A DNA stretch of 64,000 nt from Nageia nagi (lineage: Eukaryota > Pinophyta): NCBI GenBank assembly GCA_050084985.1, contig JBITNC010000001.1, forward strand, positions 22,382,001 to 22,446,000, in the 5' to 3' direction. Within the stretch, counting starts at the first letter, position 1; each line of letters begins with the position of its first letter. Shown here piece after piece: positions 37,395 to 48,298 of this stretch. The translations under genes and the position numbers were made by a program. The notes under the pieces are model-generated. The model made no database searches. It was not told the DNA's origin and worked only from the letters and a program-made list of their open reading frames with translations.

Positions 37395-37740
37395 CATTTT
37401 TGAAAACTTTTTGACTCTATGTCTAATGCCATTATAACTCTATTTGTGAATCTAATTATTTTCTTCCCTTTGATGCCAATGTGACTCTATACCTGACACT
37501 ACCATGTTGACGCTATTATGACTTTATTAGTGACTCTAATATAACTATAATTTGATGCCATTTTGATTTTATTCCTCACTCTAAATTAGTTTTAATCTTG
37601 ATACCTTGTTGATGCTATTTATGACTCTAAATTGGTTTTTATTTTGATGCCATACTAATTTTATTTCTTACTATAAGACCATTACATTCTAACTCTATTT
37701 TTGGTGCTATTTCAGGCTATTTTCTAACTCTTTTCTAAGT
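37395..37740. repeat. Degenerate GACTCTA/GATGCCA-rich repeat
   Basis: Loose repetition of GACTCTA, AACTCTA and GATGCCA with T-rich spacers. It leads straight into the telomere-like array. A purer GACTCTA repeat in the same strand orientation occurs at 54075-54395. Confidence 0.6.
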
Positions 37741-37742
37741 CT

Positions 37743-38015
37743 ATTAGGGTTTAGAGTAAGGGGTTAGGGGTTAGAGTCAACAATTAGGGTTAAGGGTTAT
37801 GGGGGGTTATTAAGGTTAGGGGTAAGGATTTAAGTTTATGTTTTAGGGTTCACATTAAGGTTACAGTTAAGGGTTAGGGTTCAATTTTATGGTATATTAA
37901 GGGTTATATATGGGTTAGCAATATGTGTAAGGGTTATGTGTTAGGGTTAGCATTAGAGGTAAGGGTTAGGGTTAGGGGTTATGTGTTAGGGTTGGCATTA
38001 GGGGTTAAGGGTTAT
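37743..38015 (+). repeat. Telomere-like array, G-rich strand
   Basis: About 270 bases of variants of TTAGGG (TTAGGGTTTAGAG, GGGTTAGGGG, TTAAGGGTTA, TTAGGGTTAGCATTAG). Few units are exact plant telomere repeats (TTTAGGG); most are TTAGGG or TTAGGGG types with drift. Its counterpart at 41077-41346 has the C-rich strand on top. Confidence 0.85.
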
Positions 38016-38099
38016 ATGTACACTTTTTTAATTTATTATCTGCTACAACAATATTATAAATAAGATATTTATCATGAAATCCAACATACATAGCATGCA

Positions 38100-40915
38100 T
38101 GGTACATATATATCATCATGAAATCTAATTATACATAACATGCAAGCACATGAGCATCGATAAGAATATCATTGATCAATATGATAATATTGAATTTATC
38201 CACAAGCTCACTTTATTAACAATTCAAATATCTTCTTTGATAGTATCATTTAGTTCAATATCAGGAATAGAACTTACAATGTATCTTCCTTTAGGAGCAC
38301 ACTTGATTACAAACCATATTTTTTTATCCAATATATCTGGAATAAAATACATTTGATCACAATGTTATGGGAAGATATAAGGTTCTTTATATTTAGGTAA
38401 GTATTTTGTGAAATCAATTGCAATATATTTGCTAGGAGTATCGTGCACGATTGACCTTTACCATTTACATATTAACATGACACACTTGAATGACCTAAAA
38501 TTCAATTCAATAATTTCTTGAATTTTTTCATAACAATCTAAGCTTCCTTCAATCCAATTTTTATATTTTGCACTTGCATGACTTGCTTGTTCAAAATCAA
38601 TTACCACTCCATAATCAAATGTGGTTTTTTTCTCATCATTCTTTTCAATTATGAAGTTTGGACCATATATTTTTATGAAAATTGCATATCACTGAAATTG
38701 TATCCAATTTCTATATTGGATGCATCTTCATCTACATTTTCTCCTCTACTTTCTTTCTCTTCAATTATATCCTTAAACCATGATCTTGGACACTCCTTCG
38801 ACCAACTTTGGTCTCTCAAATGCATAGGTATAGAGTTCCTTGGATTGGTATTACAAAATGCATGATGTTATTGTAGAATTACACTTTTTTTACTATTGTA
38901 CAATGCAATATACTCTTTTGCAGCATTCCATATTCATCATGATAAAATCATTCAAATATTCATACAACTCATGAATTCTATCTGTAAATGACATCATATA
39001 AACTCGTTATAAGTAATCATTGATTACATGAAAATGTCCAAATTAATGCATCATGTAGGAAGTGTTTTAAATTAATAGTTAAATATAAAAATATTAATAT
39101 ACTTGGTACCTTTAATAGAAAATTATTACCCTTTTGTTTCTAAAACCTCCCCTTCTAATTTGTCTTTATATTTTTTTGCATCCCACATATTTGGTGCTCT
39201 AGGATGGATTTGGGAAACATATTTCGATGTATAGAATAAAACTTCTCTGGTGATATACCCCTAACTCATGGATCCATTTGGTTGTTCCCTCTATCTAACA
39301 AATCCTTTTAGCACTTTTAAATAAACAACAAATCAAGTACCAAAAAAGAGTCATAAATTGCCTTCTACAACACTATTCAACTATTACTAGGACCTCCTAA
39401 CTCCAAATGTCTCTTATATGCAAGAATAGGTATATAATAATTGTAATGCACTAGTAGTTCATCTCCCATAGTAAGAGATCAGATAGGAACTACACATGCA
39501 CAAATTTTCAGTTTCCCACTCATGAATGTTTCACAATCATTTGCATATTCATGAAATTTACAATTTGAAGGAAATAAGCTTGCTTTGGAACTATTTAGAC
39601 ATGTTTTGAAATCTCTTATTCTGATTAGCCATTTCCACATAAACCATATGTGGACATACTAAACTTATATGCTACTAATCAAATATAGTATGATCTTTTG
39701 TAAATTGGCCCATAAAATGGCATCAATGCTAGTACCACAATACTTGTAGTAACTTTTATAGGAGATTGAATAAACAAACCCATCCACTACCATCTATCTC
39801 AAAAGGTTTTATGATGTATGAATGTCTAAAATAATTGAATTCTTGATAAATTTTTTGAAAATGTACATTACTTGGCCATGTATAAATTATCTTATGTGGA
39901 TATGAAGTCTTATACAAAGGTACAAGCTTATCTGGTAAGGTCAAATCATCAACATCCTCTAATGGTAGATCATATGGCTCCACATTTGGTACTAGTTGGT
40001 GACATCCTCCTTGATGTCTTGATCTTCTTATTCCTATTTCAAAAATATTTCCTTCTTCATTTGATAAATCAGGTAATATTACAACTAACTTATGTGCCAT
40101 AATATCATCACATCAAAAATCTTGAGGATGATCAATACATCTAGTTAGTTCAACTAGTCTACTAGAATATTTGGAAAGTATAGGGGGTATTTTTCCATCT
40201 ATATTTGGAAGCTCATCAACAACATAATAATGTACTTCTACAAGTTCTCTTTGATGCTTTTTATAATCCTTATAGGCTAAACACACACATACAACTGATG
40301 CATTGAAGTAAAGAGTGAGAGTATCATTAAATCCAATCTTCTCTTTATCAATAATTGGTGTAGGTCCTATAGGAGTACATCCTGCTAGAAATAACTCAGA
40401 GGCAACATGAACCCTTCTACATTGTGACTTAAATGTGGATAAAAGGTATTTTTGTTAGGCCTAATTAAGTAAAAAATATTATAAATAAAACACATATGAT
40501 AAAAATTTAAAGGAAAGTATAATTTTGATACTAATAACCTCCTTTTCTTCATCATCTTCTAAAGATGAAGAAGAGTCATGATTGCTCTAGTTTTCTTCTT
40601 GAAACATTAAACATAATGTTGAAACATAATTAGATATTTGCAAACAAGATCCTCTATGTGAGATTTTAAATGACTTTTATAATATTTCCTTAAATGTAAT
40701 AACATGTGTGTTAATTAAAGATATATATACCTCATCCTCATTGAAATCATCATCCAAATAATCATCGACATCATTTATATCATCATCAATATCATCCTCA
40801 TTAATATCATCATCATCATCATCATCATCATCTAATGAGACATCATCTATTGATATATATACTAGCTCATCATTGGATGGACCGCAAGCATCATCATCAT
40901 CTGATGACACATCTT
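38100..40915 (-). pseudogene. DNA-transposon relic with DUF4216 region (EnSpm/CACTA-type)
   Basis: Read on the minus strand. At 40910-40677 a frame starts MSSDDDDACGPSNDE and runs into a poly-Asp tract coded by GAT repeats. At 40100-39756 a frame contains DLPLEDVDDLTLPDKLVPLY and FRHSYIIKPFEIDGSGWV, not recognised. Around 39600-39420 frames read NCKFHEYANDCE and SLTMGDELLVHYNY (see findings). Around 38640-38330 frames read YGPNFII, FDYGVVIDFEQ, YEKIQEIIELNFRSFKCVML, CKW and YIAIDFTKYL, matching the order of DUF4216, the domain found near the C-terminus of plant EnSpm transposon proteins. Stops and shifts abound. The Tnp2 transposase core itself was not identified, so the class rests on DUF4216. 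Confidence 0.6.
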
Positions 40916-41076
40916 TCCTTTATTTGCATTGCATGGTTAATATATAAGCACTTATCTACATTATAATTATAAGAACTTAATTAGTTAAATAATAAATGTG
41001 AACTCATAACCCTAAAAAAATAATATTTAAAATACAATAATTAAAAAATAATATTTAAACTACAATCATAAACACT

Positions 41077-41346
41077 TACCCCTAACACTAACACCTAATG
41101 CTAACCCTAACCCATAACCCATACCCCTACCCCTAACCCTAACCCATAATCCCCAACCCTAAACCCTAACCTGTAACCATAAAAACTAACCCCTAACCAC
41201 TACCCCTACCCCTAACACTAAACCTTAGTCCCTACCCCTCACACTAACCCCTAATGTTAACCTTAACACATAACCCTTAACCCTAACCCGTCCCTCTAGC
41301 CCTAACCCATAACACCTACCCTTAATGCTAACCCATAACTCCTTAA
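41077..41346 (-). repeat. Telomere-like array, inverted partner
   Basis: About 270 bases of CCCTAA variants (CCCTAACCCTAACCCATAA, CCCCTACCCCTAACCC, CTAACACTAACCCC). Length and quality match the array at 37743-38015 but in opposite orientation, so the pair brackets the DUF4216 relic. Confidence 0.85.
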
Positions 41347-41390
41347 TATTTTTTTAATATTATTTCTTATACTAACTCTATAACTAACTC

Positions 41391-41431
41391 CACTACTACA
41401 TTTTAGCAATTTTGCATCATATAATGTGTCA
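41391..41431 (+). repeat. Left terminal inverted repeat of the CACTA element
   Basis: Starts CACTACTACATTTTAGC; pairs with 51097-51137 at 40 of 41 positions. Confidence 0.8.
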
Positions 41432-41567
41432 TAAAATTGCATTTTGACACCATGACACAATATGCATCATTATTTTGTATGTCTATGTTAATCTAGATAC
41501 AACTATTTTTTTGATTCATTGGTTGACACATTACTTGATGCATTGTATGATGCATCACTTGATGCAT

Positions 41568-41572
41568 TGTTT
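41568..41572. repeat. Target-site duplication of the copia element, left copy
   Basis: TGTTT directly precedes the 5' LTR; the identical TGTTT follows the 3' LTR at 50207-50211. Five bases is the usual duplication length for LTR retrotransposon integrases. Confidence 0.9.
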
Positions 41573-42945
41573 TGTTGAGCATGTGTGTTTGTCATTGTTG
41601 TCAACACGTGGTTTTGGTAAATACCGGGTTCCAGAGGTGATGAGGTCTGCAAGGAGAATTGAAAAGTTGGGGTTAGTAAATTAAGCATTTCAGAATGAAA
41701 TGATAAAAGCTCAGTTGTGGAAAAAAACCAAGTTCCGGAGAAAGTGAGTAGAGCATTCCGGAAGCATGAAGATGATGTCACGGGAAGAACGATGTTCACA
41801 TTTTTGAATGAAATCAGGTTTCGGAGATGATGAGGTTAGCAAGGGATGAATAAAAGTTCGGACATCGCGGGAAGTGTTGTACTCTACTTTCAGAGTCCAC
41901 AGAAGATGATGTTAGCAGTTGGTGTTGAAAAGTCTGGAAGGCCATGCAGATACCTTGGAACTCTCTTCTGAAGTCTGGAGATGATGACATCATGGTGTAT
42001 ACAATAAACATCCGGTAAGCTAGTCAATTGCTCTAGGCTATAGAAAGAGACTTCGGAACTAAGGCAAGAGAAACCCAGAACTACCATTATGAAGAAGAAA
42101 AGAGTTCAGGATTATTTGAAATAATCAGATACTATCAAATCTTTGAAATTAGTGAAGAAAGAGCTACACTTGTCTGAACAACTCTGTTTGAGCAATAGGA
42201 GCATTCGTCAGTTATAGCAGTTACAAATAAAGATTTCTTTTCAGTTTGTTTTTGATAACGTGTCATGATAGGAATAGATTCCTGAGGGTTTTCTTGATGT
42301 GTAACGACTGTAGGAACGGATCTGAAAAGTATGGATAGGAGATAGTGTGGATAAAGGTGTGTGAAGGGAAGTATCAGGAGAAGAGTGGTAAGAGCGTGAA
42401 AGAGGAGAGAAGTGTGGAGAGAAGAGTGGTCGTGGAGGTAATAGGGCAGAAGAGGGGAGTATCAGGAGAACGTGAAGTGAGCAAACGAATATGCAGATAG
42501 GAGTGTGATTGTTTAAGTGTGTTACTTTGGAGCTATGTGCAGAGATAAAATAGTGAACATCAGAGCTAGACCATTGAGGGTCTTCTAGAACTGTATTCTT
42601 TCCTCCTTTTTGAATGTTGTCTCAAGTGGGTGCTTGAGAGCTGGAGTTGGTGCTCCAAGCAGCAGGTGCTGCTATTTGTAAAGTGGTAGTTTGTGCTACC
42701 CTTCATAGTTGGTGCTGTGAATCTGTAAGCTTTCTTTAATGGCTGGATTTGGATTGGTGTCCAAGCAGTCATTTTCAGGGATGTAGCCAATCTGGTGAAC
42801 CTCGTTACATCTGGTGTTGTGTGATGTACTGGTGTGCTTGCTCAATTTTCTCTGGCTTCTAATCTATCTTTATTTAAGAAGGTTAAATTGATTATTTTTA
42901 TATACACTGATTCACCCCCCTCTCAGTGTCACTTGAAGTCCAACA
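41573..42945 (+). repeat. 5' LTR of the copia element (1373 bp)
   Basis: Starts TGTTGAGCATGTGTGTTTG, ends GAAGTCCAACA. It contains a single ATAAAAGTTCGG unit near 41846, at the place where the 3' LTR has a 40-unit array. It has 12 bases (near 42414-42426, TGTGGAGAGAAG) that the 3' LTR lacks. Confidence 0.95.
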
Positions 42946-42947
42946 AT

Positions 42948-42959
42948 TGGTATCAGAGC
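42948..42959 (+). promoter_or_regulatory. Primer-binding site, initiator-Met tRNA type
   Basis: TGGTATCAGAGC two bases after the LTR end, the standard plant copia arrangement. Confidence 0.95.
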
Positions 42960-43009
42960 TAGGTTCCTACTTAGGCTATAACAGCTAAGGAGATCCTGGT
43001 AGTGGCACT

Positions 43010-44980
43010 ATGGCAAGCGGAAAAGGTTTCTCATCTAACAAAGCACCTCTCTTTGATGGAAATAATTATGCTTTTTGGAAAATTCGAATGAAGACTTATC
43101 TCAGTGCATTGGGTTTTGGTACTTGGGATGCTGTTAAAAGGGGATACACTCCTCCCCCTACAGGTCCATCAGATGAAGCAGAAAGAAAGGCATTTGAATG
43201 TGACACAAAAGCAAGAAATGCTCTAATGTGTGGTCTAGTGGACAGTGAACTGGTGAAAGTTATGGCATGCAAATCTGCAAAAGAAATATGGAATAAGTTG
43301 AAGAGCATTCACGAAGGAGATGATAAAGTCAAGGAAGAAAAACTCCAAACTTATAGAGCACAATTCGAAGTTCTAAAGATGAATGAAGATGAAACCATCA
43401 AAGCATACATGTTGAGAGTAAATGAAATTAATAATGCAATCAGAGGTCTTGGGGAAGAAATTGAAGATCATGTCATCGTGAAAAAGGTACTACGATCTCT
43501 CACATATCGCTTTGATTCAAAGGTGTCTGCTATTGAAGAAGCAAAAAATTTGAAAACTTTCAGCATGGATGAAATGCATGGATCGCTGACTGCTTATGAA
43601 ATGAGGATCGGAAAAGCAAAGCATTCAGAAAAGGAAGCAGTGTTTAAAGCCAACAATAGTACCAAAGCCAAAATAGATTCTGATGATGAAGAACAATCTG
43701 ATGGAGCAGAAGTAAATTTTGTTAGAAAGCTAAAAAGGGGAAAAGGTAAATATGAAGGCAAGCTACCATTTAAATGTTTTAACTATGGTGGTATTGGTCA
43801 TTTCATTTCAAAATGTCCATATAGAAAAACTGATAAAGATGATCAAGAATCATATTTTGAGAAAAACCACAAAATGAAATCTCATGTTCGAAATAGAAGG
43901 TCAAATAAACAGAGCTTCATATCCAGAAATAAAGGCTCCACTGATGATGATTCCAGTAATGAATCAGAAAAGGAATACAATGAAGCATTATTTATGGCAT
44001 TTGAAGAGAAACTGAATGAAGATAATCAAAATGCCCAAGAACATAAAAAGGAAGAGACAGATGAAGAAAATGGCTATGAGATTGAGATTGATCTTGAAGA
44101 AGAACTAATAACAGCATTGAATGAACTGAATAAAGAAGTAAAGAAAAATAAGAAACTCTCAAAAAGGTTTGATGATGCAAGTAATATTATATAAACCTTA
44201 AAAATAGAAGTGGAAGAATCTAAGAAGATAAATGAGAGTTTGGAGGAACAGCTTCTTGTGAAAGTTAAAAATTACAGTAAGCTTGAAGAAGAAATAACTG
44301 GACTACGTATGCAACTAGAGGAAGTCACCAAGAGAATCAGCTCTTTTGAATATCTAGAAGGAAGGTCGACTAAACTCAGTGAAATCATTAACAGTCAAAG
44401 AATGTTTTCTGATAAATCTGGTCTGGGATATGAACAAGGACAATCTTCCAATGACATAAAAAGGGAAAACATAAAAGAAACCAAGAAGAAGGAAGATATC
44501 TCAGGACTGGAGGATGATGGCTTCACTCAAGTGCATTCCAGAAGAAGACCCTATGCAGGACCAAGAAGTACTTAGTAATATAATAGATACATCCATCCCT
44601 TCAATGGATACTGTTTCAAATGCAATGCATATGGACACAAAATTTCTGAATGTAAGTATAATATCACTCCAAGAACCTTTGTTACTAGGAATGCATTCGG
44701 CCCACTAATGGAGTATCCTGTTGAGTGTTACAACTGTCATGAATATGGACACATTGCCCGATTCTACAGAAATAATCATGGCATGAGGTTCTTTCCACCG
44801 AGACAATTTCCTTCCATAAGATAGAATAAACAGTTTCAGAGCAGTCATCCACAGGAAGTAGAAAAGAATAATAAAAAACAAGAAGCTGAAATAAAAGTAA
44901 AACAAGTCTGGAAAGAAAAGGAGAAACTCAGAGAGGATAAAGAGTCCTTAATCGTTCAAACAACATTAAAAGCTCAAGAC
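43010..44980 (+). pseudogene. Copia gag, stops and two damaged zinc knuckles
   Basis: The frame from the ATG at 43010 begins with a retrotransposon gag pattern (APLFDGNNYAFWKIRMKTYL). A first CCHC zinc knuckle near 43776 reads CFNYGGIGHFISKC, with Tyr in place of the second Cys. The frame stops at 44194 (TAA). The same frame continues through coiled-coil-like Lys/Glu-rich sequence to adjacent TAG and TAA at 44573-44578, then an intact knuckle CFKCNAYGHKISEC (44612), then CYNCHEYGHIARFY (44722) with the last Cys changed to Tyr. A further TAG is at about 44823. All pieces share one frame up to the protease, so the original was one long gag-pol. Gag forms the particle and packages RNA. Confidence 0.9.
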
Positions 44981-47900
44981 AAACCATCACCATGGATATT
45001 AGACAGCGGATGCTCAAGTCACATGACAGGTGACAAGAAGAAATTTTAAAAACTACAGGAATATGAAGGTGGGTCAGTAAGATTTGGAAATAATGATGGT
45101 GCACAGATTATCGGCAAAGGGACAGTCAAAATAAATGACGGAAACATCAGATCCGAAGAGGTATTATTTGTTATGGGATTGAAGCATAATTTGTTGAATG
45201 TCAGTCAAATATGTGACAAAGGACATGATGTAATTTTCAAAAAGCATGGCTGTGAGATCCGAAGGGTAAATAGTGGTAGACTTGTAGCAGTTGGTACAAG
45301 AACCTGTGGCAATTTATACACCTTATCAGATATTTCAGAGGGATCATGTCTTCTAGGCAAGGAGAGTGATGATTGGCTATGGCATAAGAGATTGGGACAC
45401 ATCTATTTTAAAAACTTGATGAACATTTGCTCAAAAAGAGCAGTAAGAGATATGCCCAGTATCAGCACACCAGCAAATGATATTTGTGATTCATGCCAAA
45501 AGGAAAGCAAACTCGAGCAAAGTTCAAAGTGAAAGAATATCACACAAGCAAACCATTGGAAATCTTACACACCGACCTATGCGGACCAATGAGAACACAA
45601 AGCTTCATTGGAGATAAGTATTTTATTCTGTTCATAGATGATTATTCAAGAATGACTTGGGTGCAATTTTTAAAACATAAATCTAAAGCTTTTGAAATGT
45701 TCAAAGCATTTAAAAATCAAGTAGAAAATCAGATAGAGAGGAGAATTAAATGTCTTCGCTCAGACAGAGGAGGTGAGTTCACTTCTGATGAGTTTACTGA
45801 GTTTTGCATACAACACGGAATTAAAAGACAATTCTCTGCAGCTAGAACTCCACAACAAAATGGAGTAGTTGAAAGAAAAAATAGAGCAGTACAAGAAATG
45901 GCTCGAACCATGTTGATAGAAAGCAAGGTTGCTGATAGGTTCTGGAAAGAAGCAGTGCATACTACAGTGCATATTCAAAACAGATGTATGATGCGACCAC
46001 ATGAGGACAGAACACCATATGAATTATGGTTTGGAAGAAGAGCTACAGTGAGACACTTCAGGATCTTTGGCAGCAAATGCTATATCAAGAAAATAGAAGA
46101 AAATTTAGGAAAGTTTGAGGATAGATCTGATGAAGGTATCTTTCTTGGTTACTCTTCGAAGAGCAAAGCATACAGGTGTTACAATAAAAGGACAAAAACA
46201 ATCATTGATAGTGCTGATGTTCACGTTGATAAGCAAAGAGATCTTCCCGAGAGAAATGATGATGATGATCTTCCTGCCTATCAAGATTCAATTGAAGAAG
46301 ACAAAAAGAATAAAAACAAATCTAAGCCTCCTGTACAGCAATCACAAGTAAAGAAACCAAAAGATTCAAATTCACCAAGTAACTCAAATGGTGTTTCAGA
46401 AAATGAGTCGGAAGAAGATGAAAATTTAAAAACTCCACCAAATAGATGGCACAAGGATCATCCACAAGAGCAAATCATCGGTGAGTTTCATACAGGCATC
46501 CAAACTCACAGAGGGGTTTCAAGCACCTATTCTCTCCTATCCAGAATAGAGCCTAAAAATGTCTCAGAAGCTAGCCAAGATGAAAGTTGGATGAAAGCAA
46601 TGGAGGAAGAACTCACTCAAATTGAAAAGAATGAAACATGGGAACTCGTTCCTAGACCAACCAGCAAAAATGTGATTGGCACAAAGTGGATTTTTCACAA
46701 TAAGTTGAATGAAGATGGGATAGTGGTTCGAAATAAAGCTAGACTTGTTTGCAAGGGATATGCTCAAGTTGAAGGAATTGATTTTGAAGAAACTTTTGCA
46801 CCTATGGCCAGATTAGAAGCTATTCGCATGTTTTTAGCTTTTGCAGTGTATAAAAACTTTAAAGTTTATCAAATGGATGTAAAATCAGCCTTTCTAAATG
46901 GCAAAATTGAGGAAGAAGTCTATATTGAACAGCCAAATGGTTTCCAATTGGGAGAGAATCCTAATCTGGTATGCAAACTAAAGAAGGCTCTATATGGTTT
47001 AAAATAGGCACCTCGAGCATGGTACTCCAGACTTGATACATATCTTCAGCAGCAAGGCTTTAGAAAAGGAATGGTGGATAGCAATTTATACATTAAATCA
47101 GAAAAAGAAAATCAGCTAATTATTGTTGTCTATGTAGATGATATAATCTTTGGAAGAAGCAAGAATGAGCTATGTAAAAATCTTGCTAACAACATGCAAA
47201 TAGAATTCGAGATGTCTATGATAGGTGAGCTTGCATTCTTTCTCGGCCTACAAATCAATCAATTGAAGAATGGCATGTTCATTTCTCAAACCAAGTATGT
47301 TAAGGAGATGCTAAAGAAGTTTATCATGGAAGACTGTAAACCTGTGAGCACCCCTATGATGAAAAGCTGCAAATTAAGCAAGGATGATAAAGCACCAATA
47401 GTAGATCAAACACAATACAGGTCAATGATTGGAAGTTTATTATATTTGACAGCTACTAGATCGGATATTCTTCAAGCAGCATGTATGGTTGCTCGATTTC
47501 AAGCAAATCCCAAAGAAACACATGTTACTGCAGTAAAGAGAATATTCAGATATCTCAAAGGCACAGTAGAATATGGTTTATGGTATCCTAGAAGAAAGGA
47601 CTTTACACCTATTGCCTTTTCAGATGCAGACTGGGTAGGATGCGTGGATGATAGGAAGAGCACCAGTGGAGGAGCATTTTATTTGGGTAATAATCTTGTT
47701 GGCTAGCACAGTGAAAAGCAAGACTCAGTATCCCTATCTACAGCAGAAGCAGAGTATATAGCAGCAACTTCTTACTGCACACAGATTCTATGGATGAAGC
47801 AGATGCTAAAAGATTTTGGTATACAGATTAACGAGCCCATATCAGTTCTATGTGATAACACAAGTGCAATCAATATCTCAAAAAATCCTGTTATGCACTC

Positions 47901-48084
47901 AGGAACAAAGCATATAGCAATCAGATATCACTTTCTAAAAGAAAGAGTGGCGCAAGGAGAAGTACAGTTGGATTTTGTTCCAACCACAGAGCAAGTAGCA
48001 GACATATTTACAAAGCCTTTGCCCAAAGACGTCTTCGAATATCTTCGAAACAAGCTAGGAGTTGTTGTCCTTCCCACACATTAG
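44981..48084 (+). pseudogene. Copia pol: protease, integrase, RT, RNase H (broken)
   Basis: Protease active site WILDSGCSSHMTG at 44993, with a TAA soon after (about 45048). GAG-pre-integrase LWHKRLGHI and its C-x2-C in 45173-45532. A one-base loss in the AAAAGG near 45505 shifts the frame. Integrase (45493 on): [36 protein letters not shown], so the D-D-E residues are present. Reverse transcriptase from about 46600 ([26 protein letters not shown]), a TAG at 47005 in KKALYGLK-x-APRAWY, then YVDDIIFG in 47071-47706. RNase H: FSDADWVGCVDDRKSTSGG, a TAG at 47704 where the family has Trp, then LSTAEAEYIAATS and FTKPLPKD up to the stop at 48084. The stops are all one C-to-T or G-to-A change from Gln or Trp codons. 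Confidence 0.92.
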
Positions 48085-48106
48085 CTAGTTCTGGATGTCA
48101 CATTCT

Positions 48107-48298
48107 CAGGGGGAGTGTTTATTTCTTCCTTCCTATGTTACTTCTGTGTATGCATACTACTGATTTCTTGAGAATGTCATGTATGGACTCAGGGGGAGTC
48201 TATAAATGCCCTTTGTTATTGTTGACAAATGGGGAGAGAAAAGTCCCGATGCTGGTGTCTGATCAAGTGGTGTTGCCAATAATTCCAAAGGGGGAGAT
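48107..48298 (+). promoter_or_regulatory. Polypurine tract and two upstream look-alikes
   Basis: AAAGGGGGAGAT (48287-48298) abuts the 3' LTR and is the plus-strand primer. CAGGGGGAGTG at 48107 and CAGGGGGAGT at 48190 repeat the motif. Several tracts between pol and the LTR are described for Sireviruses. Confidence 0.8.

Noticed and set aside
37743-38015. A true chromosome end or recent telomere fusion
   Set aside because: Repeats are strongly diverged, only about 270 bases long, and the paired inverted array and flanking elements fit a transposon better than a fusion point, where the two arrays would meet head to head.
38150-38865. Plus-strand frames at 38150-38356 and 38578-38865
   Set aside because: They are shadows of the minus-strand DUF4216 region, whose translation shows the conserved order of motifs.
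40677-40910. Poly-Asp frame as a separate acidic host protein
   Set aside because: The Asp run is coded by a GAT trinucleotide repeat and the frame lies at the head of a decayed transposon relic.
41503-42790. Minus-strand frames within the copia LTR, repeated in the 3' LTR at 48157-50050
   Set aside because: They exist in both LTRs only because the LTR is duplicated; no domain and no start context. Antisense LTR frames are common by chance.
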